Source: an uncultured Lachnospiraceae bacterium
GTDB lineage: Bacteria; Bacillota_A; Clostridia; Lachnospirales; Lachnospiraceae
Length of the DNA: 57,070 nucleotides
Direction: 5' to 3'
Assembly (NCBI GenBank): GCA_947564305.1
Contig: CANOBT010000018.1
Coordinates: 1-57,070 of the forward strand
Shown: positions 51,806 through 57,070 of the stretch, piece after piece
Layout of the letters: each line of letters begins with the position of its first letter
Position numbering within the stretch: position 1 is the stretch's first letter
Translations under genes and position numbers: made by a program
The notes under the pieces: generated by a model
The model's input: only the letters and a program-made list of their open reading frames with translations
Told to the model about the DNA's origin: nothing
Databases searched by the model: none

Positions 51806-53302
51806 TTATTTCCTATATGCCAATGCATTCCACCGCAGTTCATTCTTAAACTGACGGATGGTTGTATCTTTATCAATATATACTGCTTCAATCCCCATTG
51901 CATTTGCCCAATCGCCCATCTGCTCAGATGTCAGATCATAGGAGAATGCGGTATGGTGCGCTCCGCCTGCCAGAATCCAGGCTTCCGCTCCTGTCTGCAG
52001 ATTCGGCTGTGGTGTCCAGAATGCAGTTGCCACCGGAAGCTTCGGCATGGGTTTCTCCACCTTTTTGCAGTCCACATCATTGATAATCAGACGGAAACGG
52101 TCTCCTAAGTCAATCAAAGAAGTTGCCACAGCAGGTCCCGTCTTGGAAGTAAATACCAGACGTGCCGGGTCTTCCCTATCTCCCATAGACAATGGCTGCT
52201 CTTTAATGCTGATTGGACCCGCTGCAATCGACGGGCATACTTCCAGCATATGAGCCTGCAGGATTCCTTCTTTTCCAGAAACCAGATTGTAAGTATAATC
52301 CTCCATAAAAGAAGTTCCTTTTGCATCCTTCATACCCTGGGTCATAATCTTCATGATACGAACCATGGCTGCCGTCTTCCAGTCGCCTTCTCCGCCAAAT
52401 CCATAGCCTTTTTCCATCAATCTCTGGATTGCCAGCCCGGGAAGCTGCTTCAAACCACCCAAATCTCCAAAATGAGTCACAATGGCCTGGTATCCCTTTT
52501 CCACCAGAAATCTCTCAAATCCGATTTCAATTCCCGCCTGAACCGCTACATGCTCACGGAATTCTTTTTCGTCCCTTCCCTCCAGAAGAATCTCATATTT
52601 ACTATAATATTCTTCCACAAGCGTATCAATATCTGCTTTAGAAACCGCATTCACACTTTCTACAATTTCGTTTACCGGATAGGCGTCAATCTCCCACCCA
52701 AACTGAATCTGAGCCTCTACCTTGTCTCCCTCGGTCACTGCCACATTGCGCATATTGTCTGCAATACGCATGACACGTACATGGCTGCTTTCAATGACTC
52801 CTACCGCGGTCCGCATCCAGGAACCTATTTTCTTCTGAACAGTCTCGTCTCCCCAGAATCCAACAACAACCTTTCTCTCCATACCAAGACGGCTGAAAAT
52901 ATGGCCATACTCTCTGTCACCGTGGGCTGACTGATTCTCATTCATGAAATCCATATCAATAGTGTCATACGGAATTTCCTGATTAAACTGGGTATGCAGA
53001 TGAAGCAGCGGTTTGCGGTATTCCTGCAATCCTAAAATCCAGGATTTTGCAGGTGAAAATGTGTGCATCCATGTAATCACTCCTGCACAGGTCTCATCCG
53101 TATTTGCCTCATTAAATGTCTTACGGATTAACTCATTTGTAATCAAAGTCGGTTTCCAGACAACCTCATAGGGAAGATTGCCGGACGCATTCAACGCATC
53201 CACGATGATGTGGGAATGTTCCGCCACATGAGCTAAGCATTCATCCCCGTAAAGATCCTGTGAGCCTGTACAAAACCAAAACTTATAAGCTTTCTGTTCC
53301 AT
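51806..53302 (-). CDS. araA: L-arabinose isomerase AraA
   Basis: 498 residues, full family length. Converts L-arabinose to L-ribulose with Mn2+. Landmarks: KFWFCTGSQDLYGDECL at the N terminus, GVITWMHTFSPAKSWI, LLHLHTQFNQEIPYD, GFGGEGDWKTAAMVRIMK near residue 300, and ILAGGAHHTAFSYDLT with the metal-site histidines near 447. Last gene of araB-araD-araA. AAGGAG precedes the ATG. Confidence 0.97.
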   Translation of the reverse strand: MEQKAYKFWFCTGSQDLYGDECLAHVAEHSHIIVDALNASGNLPYEVVWKPTLITNELIRKTFNEANTDETCAGVITWMHTFSPAKSWILGLQEYRKPLLHLHTQFNQEIPYDTIDMDFMNENQSAHGDREYGHIFSRLGMERKVVVGFWGDETVQKKIGSWMRTAVGVIESSHVRVMRIADNMRNVAVTEGDKVEAQIQFGWEIDAYPVNEIVESVNAVSKADIDTLVEEYYSKYEILLEGRDEKEFREHVAVQAGIEIGFERFLVEKGYQAIVTHFGDLGGLKQLPGLAIQRLMEKGYGFGGEGDWKTAAMVRIMKIMTQGMKDAKGTSFMEDYTYNLVSGKEGILQAHMLEVCPSIAAGPISIKEQPLSMGDREDPARLVFTSKTGPAVATSLIDLGDRFRLIINDVDCKKVEKPMPKLPVATAFWTPQPNLQTGAEAWILAGGAHHTAFSYDLTSEQMGDWANAMGIEAVYIDKDTTIRQFKNELRWNALAYRK

Positions 53303-53329
53303 GATGTAATATCTCCTTTTTGCTATAAT

Positions 53330-54028
53330 TTATTTCCCCTGTCCATAATAAGCATTGGCGCCATGTTTCCGATAATAATGCTTGTCCTGCAGTTCCTGAG
53401 GCGCCGGCTGGTTCTCCGGGTTGATCATTTCACAGCGAAGCGCCATCTTCGCCACTTCCTCAAGTACCACTGCATTGTGGACCGCCTCATGAGCATCTTT
53501 CCCCCATGTAAATGGGCCGTGGTTTTTGCAAAGTACTGCCGGAACCGCAATGTAATCCTTACTTCTGCGCTCAAATTCATCGGCTATCAAAATACCCGTA
53601 TTTAACTCATAAGCCTCTTCAATTTCTTCTTTGGTCAGATTCCGGACACAGGGAACCTCCCCATAAATGTAATCTGCATGGGTCGTCCCATAGCAGGGGA
53701 TATCCCGCCCTGCCTGTGCCCAGCTTGTAGCCCATGGAGAATGGGTATGCACAATCCCGCCGATTTTCGGAAAACGGCTGTAGAGAATTCGATGGGTCGC
53801 TGTATCGGAGGACGGATTATATTTACCCTCCACCTTATTCCCATCCAAATCTACCACCACCATATCTTCCGGCGTCAGAGTGTCATATTCCACACCGCTT
53901 GGCTTGATGACAAACAGCCCGGATTCCCTGTCAATCCCGCTGACATTTCCCCATGTAAATGTAACCAGGCCATATTTAGGAAGAAGCATATTTGCTTCAT
54001 ATACCTGTTCTTTTAATTGTTCCAGCAT
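53330..54028 (-). CDS. araD: L-ribulose-5-phosphate 4-epimerase AraD
   Basis: 232 residues. A class II aldolase-fold zinc enzyme: [12 protein letters not shown] near residue 24, [20 protein letters not shown], the zinc site [20 protein letters not shown] near 95-110, and the later histidine in [10 protein letters not shown]. Converts L-ribulose-5-phosphate to D-xylulose-5-phosphate. Lies 27 bases upstream of araA and 21 bases after araB, each with AGGAG before its ATG. Confidence 0.97.
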   Translation of the reverse strand: MLEQLKEQVYEANMLLPKYGLVTFTWGNVSGIDRESGLFVIKPSGVEYDTLTPEDMVVVDLDGNKVEGKYNPSSDTATHRILYSRFPKIGGIVHTHSPWATSWAQAGRDIPCYGTTHADYIYGEVPCVRNLTKEEIEEAYELNTGILIADEFERRSKDYIAVPAVLCKNHGPFTWGKDAHEAVHNAVVLEEVAKMALRCEMINPENQPAPQELQDKHYYRKHGANAYYGQGK

Positions 54029-54049
54029 AATTTTAAATCTCCTTTTCTA

Positions 54050-55648
54050 CTACAAATTCTCCACTGCCGCACGTTCAACCGGAAGCCCTGCTCTATAACG
54101 AACCATAAAGTCCTCAAAGCTGCTGACATCCTCTGCCTTCGGTGAAATACTCTCACCCTCTTCTCCATGGAATACCTTCTGTGCCAGATAGTCCGCAAGC
54201 GACTGGTCCTGCCCCTTATTTTTCATATAGGAAGCAAGAAGCGCCATTCCCCAGGCACCGCCTTCTCCGGCTGTCTCCATCACAAAGACCGGAGTATCAA
54301 TCGCTGCCGCCATAATCTGCTGTCCGACACCCTTCGTCTTAAACAGTCCGCCATGCCCCAGCATCTTGTCAAGCTGTACATGCTCCTCTTTCATCAAAAT
54401 ATCCATTCCCGTCTTCAAAGCGCCCAGAGAGGTAAATAAATGCACACGCATAAAGTTTGCCAGGTCAAACTTACTGTCAGGTTTACGGACAAACAATGGC
54501 CTTCCCTCTTCAAATCCGGTAATATGCTCTCCTGAAAAATAGTTGTATGCCAGCATTTTGCCGCAGTCCAGGTCTCCCTCCAGTGCCTTGCGATACAGGG
54601 TTCCATACAGCGTATTCATATCTACTTTCGCGCCAAATGCTTCTAAGCACTCTTTAAACAGATTTACCCACGCATTCAAATCCGAGGTACAGTTGTTGCA
54701 GTGTACCATTGCTACCGGTTCTCCTGTCGGTGTGGTCACCATATCGATTTCCTCATAAGGTCTGGACAATGCTTTTTCCAATACAGCCATTGCAAACACA
54801 CTGGTTCCGGCAGATACATTTCCGGTCCGCACCGCCACGCTGTTTGTAGCTGCCATTCCGGTTCCGGCATCCCCCTCAGGAGGACAGAGTGGAATTCCGC
54901 TTTGGAGCTTTCCGCTGACATCCAAAAGTTTTGCACCTTCCTCGGTCAAAACACCGGCTGACTCTCCTGCAACCAGAACTTTCGGAAGAATCTCCCCAAT
55001 CTTCCACGAAAAACCTTTGTCCTGGATGAGTTCATCGAACTGCTTCAACATCCCGCCATGAAAGTCTTTTGCCTCAGAGTCAATCGGGAACATGCCCGCT
55101 GCTTCTCCAATGCCGATCACCTTTTCCCCGGTCAATTTCCAATGGATATATCCTGCCAAAGTCGTTAGAAAACGAATATCCTTTACATGCTCTTCCCCAT
55201 TTAAGACAGCCTGATACAGATGTGCAATACTCCAGCGCTGAGGAATATGGAAACGGAACACTTCTGAAAGCTGTTCAGAAGCCTGTCCGGTAATGGTGTT
55301 TCTCCATGTACGGAACGATGTAAGTAATTTACCTTCCTCGTCAAACGGCAGATATCCGTGCATCATACCACTGAATCCAATGCTGCCCATTGTCGTCAAT
55401 TCTACACCGTACTGGTTCTCAACATCTTCCCTCAATTTTGCATAGCAGTCTTGAACCCCCGTCCAGATATCCTCCAGAGAATACGTCCAGATATTATCCT
55501 CATAACGATTCTCCCAATCATGCCCTCCTGAAGCAATCGGAATATTATTCTCATCCACCAATACTGCCTTAATCCGGGTAGAACCAAACTCAATCCCTAA
55601 GACGGCCTGGCCGGAGCGGATAGTTTCTGCTGTTTTCACTTTGTCCAT
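54050..55648 (-). CDS. araB: FGGY-family kinase, probable ribulokinase AraB
   Basis: 532 residues, ASKHA fold. [18 protein letters not shown] near residue 18 is the first phosphate loop, [13 protein letters not shown] near 95, and [14 protein letters not shown] and the adenosine-binding [15 protein letters not shown] near 460 are the FGGY second-half motifs. It differs from the E. coli type AraB in length and motif details, but its position directly before araD and araA assigns it to phosphorylation of L-ribulose. First gene of the operon, with AAAGGAG before the ATG. Confidence 0.92.
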   Translation of the reverse strand: MDKVKTAETIRSGQAVLGIEFGSTRIKAVLVDENNIPIASGGHDWENRYEDNIWTYSLEDIWTGVQDCYAKLREDVENQYGVELTTMGSIGFSGMMHGYLPFDEEGKLLTSFRTWRNTITGQASEQLSEVFRFHIPQRWSIAHLYQAVLNGEEHVKDIRFLTTLAGYIHWKLTGEKVIGIGEAAGMFPIDSEAKDFHGGMLKQFDELIQDKGFSWKIGEILPKVLVAGESAGVLTEEGAKLLDVSGKLQSGIPLCPPEGDAGTGMAATNSVAVRTGNVSAGTSVFAMAVLEKALSRPYEEIDMVTTPTGEPVAMVHCNNCTSDLNAWVNLFKECLEAFGAKVDMNTLYGTLYRKALEGDLDCGKMLAYNYFSGEHITGFEEGRPLFVRKPDSKFDLANFMRVHLFTSLGALKTGMDILMKEEHVQLDKMLGHGGLFKTKGVGQQIMAAAIDTPVFVMETAGEGGAWGMALLASYMKNKGQDQSLADYLAQKVFHGEEGESISPKAEDVSSFEDFMVRYRAGLPVERAAVENL

Positions 55649-55713
55649 AATTTAAGTTCTCCTTTCCTGTTTGTTTCTTGTGCTCATTTTCTGTTACTTC
55701 TTTTTCTGATTTC

Positions 55714-55763
55714 AGTATAACGCAGAATCTCTCAGATAGAAAGAAAATTGTTATCCTATTATA
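55714..55763 (-). promoter_or_regulatory. Candidate promoter region of araBDA
   Basis: Two -10-like hexamers on the minus strand, TATACT (55719-55714) and TATAAT (55763-55758), each without a recognisable -35 at 17 bases. A -10-only promoter fits activation by the AraC-type protein encoded divergently, but which one is used cannot be told. Confidence 0.4.
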
Positions 55764-55869
55764 GACATTTATTAACTTATACATTAAAATAAATACGAAA
55801 CGAATCAAAAATGACAGACACATACAGGAAGAGCAATACCACAGGCATATACAGGAAGGACAAAACGAT

Positions 55870-56721
55870 ATGCTAGCAAATTTTGAAAAGAGAAACTATA
55901 ACGGAAAAGAGCGAGTATGGGTGGGCCGCTACCGCAATCTCCACAATCTCCCTCACTGGCATCTGGAAAGCGAACTCATTTACATAGAACGCGGAAAAAC
56001 CATTGTATCCCACAACCATCAGGAATATTCCCTGGATTCCGGAGATGCCATTTTTTTAAGCAGCAAAGATATCCATTATATTAAAAGCGAGGAAAATAGT
56101 ATCGTAGAGATGGCACTGTTTGATTCTGCCATCATTCATGACCTGTTGGACAGATACCGACTGAAATATGCAAAACTGGAACAGAACTATCCCATTGCCG
56201 AATGCTTCTTTGGAATCCGCCGGGAATTGCATGAGCGTCCTCCCTTTTTTGAGCTACAGTGCCGCGAAGCCATTGCTTCTCTGATGATACAGATTTTTCG
56301 CGGTGAAGAACTATTAGAAAAAGCCGCCGTCGAAGAGGAAACCTCCATTTCCAATTATAAAAATCTGTTGGATGAGATTGAAAATAAATACAGCTACATC
56401 ACTTTTTCTGATGCAGCTGCTTTTATGGGGCTCTCTGAACCCTATTTTTCAAAATTTTTCCGAAAAATATCCGGTATGACATTTTCTCAATATCTCAATA
56501 TTGTAAAGGTGGAACATTCCATAGAAATGCTCCAAAATAGCAAATCCGAGCTGTCTATTACCGAAGTGTCCACACGGTGCGGATTCAACACCATACGGCA
56601 TTTTAACCGGATATTTAAAGATATCACCGGCATATCTCCCCGTCAGCTTACCTCGGACTATGTCCTCGATATCCGTCCCATCCGCACGGTTCAGGATGCG
56701 TTCAATCCAACCATGCATTAA
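55870..56721 (+). CDS. AraC-family transcriptional regulator
   Basis: 283 residues. N-terminal cupin sensor (LPHWHLESELIYIERGKTIV, LDSGDAIFLSSKDIHYIKS) and a C-terminal pair of helix-turn-helix motifs (FSDAAAFMGLSEPYFSKFF and ITEVSTRCGFNTIRHFNRIF, ending GISPRQL). Divergent from araB, so it is the likely arabinose-responsive activator of araB-araD-araA (inference). Its 3' end overlaps the convergent small gene by 20 bases. Confidence 0.93.
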   Translation: MLANFEKRNYNGKERVWVGRYRNLHNLPHWHLESELIYIERGKTIVSHNHQEYSLDSGDAIFLSSKDIHYIKSEENSIVEMALFDSAIIHDLLDRYRLKYAKLEQNYPIAECFFGIRRELHERPPFFELQCREAIASLMIQIFRGEELLEKAAVEEETSISNYKNLLDEIENKYSYITFSDAAAFMGLSEPYFSKFFRKISGMTFSQYLNIVKVEHSIEMLQNSKSELSITEVSTRCGFNTIRHFNRIFKDITGISPRQLTSDYVLDIRPIRTVQDAFNPTMH

Positions 56722-56908
56722 ATCCTCCCGGATTCCGCTTTTCGATTTCTTCCATTAACCAACCTCGGACTGTTGCAATATTTTCATTTTCGCAAATACT
56801 GGTCAGCTCCCACTGCTCGATCAGTCTTTCCATTGACTGAGCCGCTAAAATTTTTCTAGCTTTTTCTTCTGCTTTTCCTGTGTTTTTGCTGTTCTTCATA
56901 TTCTTCAT
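56702..56908 (-). CDS. Small conserved-looking hypothetical protein (68 residues)
   Basis: From ATG 56908 (AGGAG upstream): a lysine-rich start, then ARKILAAQSMERLIEQWELT and TVRGWLMEEIEKRNPGGFNA with tryptophans and a helical pattern. The ATG overlaps the stop of the upstream gene by four bases (ATGA). I recall such short RGWLM.E.EKRNP proteins next to conjugation genes of Firmicute integrative elements, but I cannot name a family with certainty. Confidence 0.65.
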   Translation of the reverse strand: MKNMKNSKNTGKAEEKARKILAAQSMERLIEQWELTSICENENIATVRGWLMEEIEKRNPGGFNAWLD

Positions 56909-57070
56909 TTTATTTTTCTCCTTTTCCTGTTTTTTGAATGCCTGCCGGGGAGTTGAACCCCGGAACACCGTTCAGGCTGATTTTTACGCTGTAATTCTTT
57001 CCAGAATCGGGAGGGCTTTTCCCGTTCTTCCTGCAATGCCTTATAATCAGTTATCTCATGGGTGTCCGTA
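56905..57070 (-). CDS. C-terminal end of an unidentified protein (truncated by window edge)
   Basis: An open frame enters from the right edge and ends at TGA 56905. The 54 visible residues begin TDTHEITDYKALQEEREK, continue PSRFWKELQRKNQPERC and end in a highly basic tail RKRRKIK. The stop overlaps the next ATG, indicating translational coupling. Part of the frame contains a stem GGGGTTCAACTCCCC that resembles a tRNA T-arm. Family not identified. Confidence 0.5.
   Translation of the reverse strand, partial: TDTHEITDYKALQEEREKPSRFWKELQRKNQPERCSGVQLPGRHSKNRKRRKIK

Noticed and set aside
56940..56976. Possible tRNA gene at the right edge, suggested by GGTTCAACTCC
   Set aside because: Only a T-arm-like stem is present; no anticodon or D arm can be folded beside it and a coding frame runs through it.

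Overview
The window looks like the chromosome of a gut Firmicute of the class Clostridia, most likely Lachnospiraceae. This rests on gene content and style: AGGAGG-type ribosome binding sites almost everywhere, mid-range GC, a NiaR-regulated nadABC operon, araA/araD/araB with a divergent AraC regulator, GH51 and GH3 glycosidases, a LanFEG/CprABC-type peptide-resistance transporter, and 2-hydroxyacyl-CoA dehydratase-like subunits. No rRNA, tRNA gene or CRISPR array was seen. Species assignment is inference.

Layout. 1-6.3 kb: edge-truncated LytTR response regulator, a large hybrid sensor kinase, an ABC-F ATPase and an NhaC-type antiporter. 6.5-19.5 kb: one roughly 13 kb minus-strand operon (ketopantoate-reductase-like enzyme, cyclase-family hydrolase, two PEP-mutase/isocitrate-lyase-superfamily enzymes, a family 5 binding lipoprotein, FIVE consecutive NTF2/SnoaL-like paralogues, and a complete Dpp/Opp-type permease and ATPase set). 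A sigma-A promoter with two LacI-type operators beside its -10 drives it, and a LacI regulator gene lies just upstream. 21-24.7 kb: nadA-nadB-nadC-niaR. 24.8-27.5 kb: an MNT/HEPN toxin-antitoxin pair, GH51 arabinofuranosidase and an orphan HypA-like protein. 27.6-34.7 kb: an operon of two dehydratase-like subunits, a 59-residue membrane protein and a 955-residue Fe-S/FAD oxidoreductase, with a divergent FadR-type regulator and a FadR-type operator. 34.8-39.7 kb: a two-component system and a divergent four-gene peptide-resistance ABC transporter. 39.8-45.9 kb: a degraded, repeat-rich accessory stretch with an ATPase remnant, two lipoproteins behind a promoter with a G9 spacer tract, a tandem duplicated Rpn-type nuclease gene whose second copy is deleted and interrupted, an L,D-transpeptidase remnant and an RCC1-repeat protein. 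45.97-56.7 kb: GH3 glucosidase, a broken AraC gene with a methyltransferase, a MATE exporter, and araB-araD-araA with its AraC regulator. 56.7-57.07 kb: two translationally coupled small genes that may be the edge of an integrative element.

How it works together. The arabinose part is coherent: GH51 (and possibly GH3) releases sugars, AraA/AraB/AraD feed L-arabinose into the pentose phosphate pathway. The most notable candidate for an undescribed system is the 13 kb LacI-controlled operon, which reads as uptake plus breakdown of an unknown small molecule by a set of paralogous NTF2-fold enzymes or subunits, a metal-dependent hydrolase, C-C bond enzymes and a reductase. The second candidate is the dehydratase/flavoprotein operon, which lacks the usual ATP-dependent activator gene. 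Substrates of both are unknown from sequence alone.
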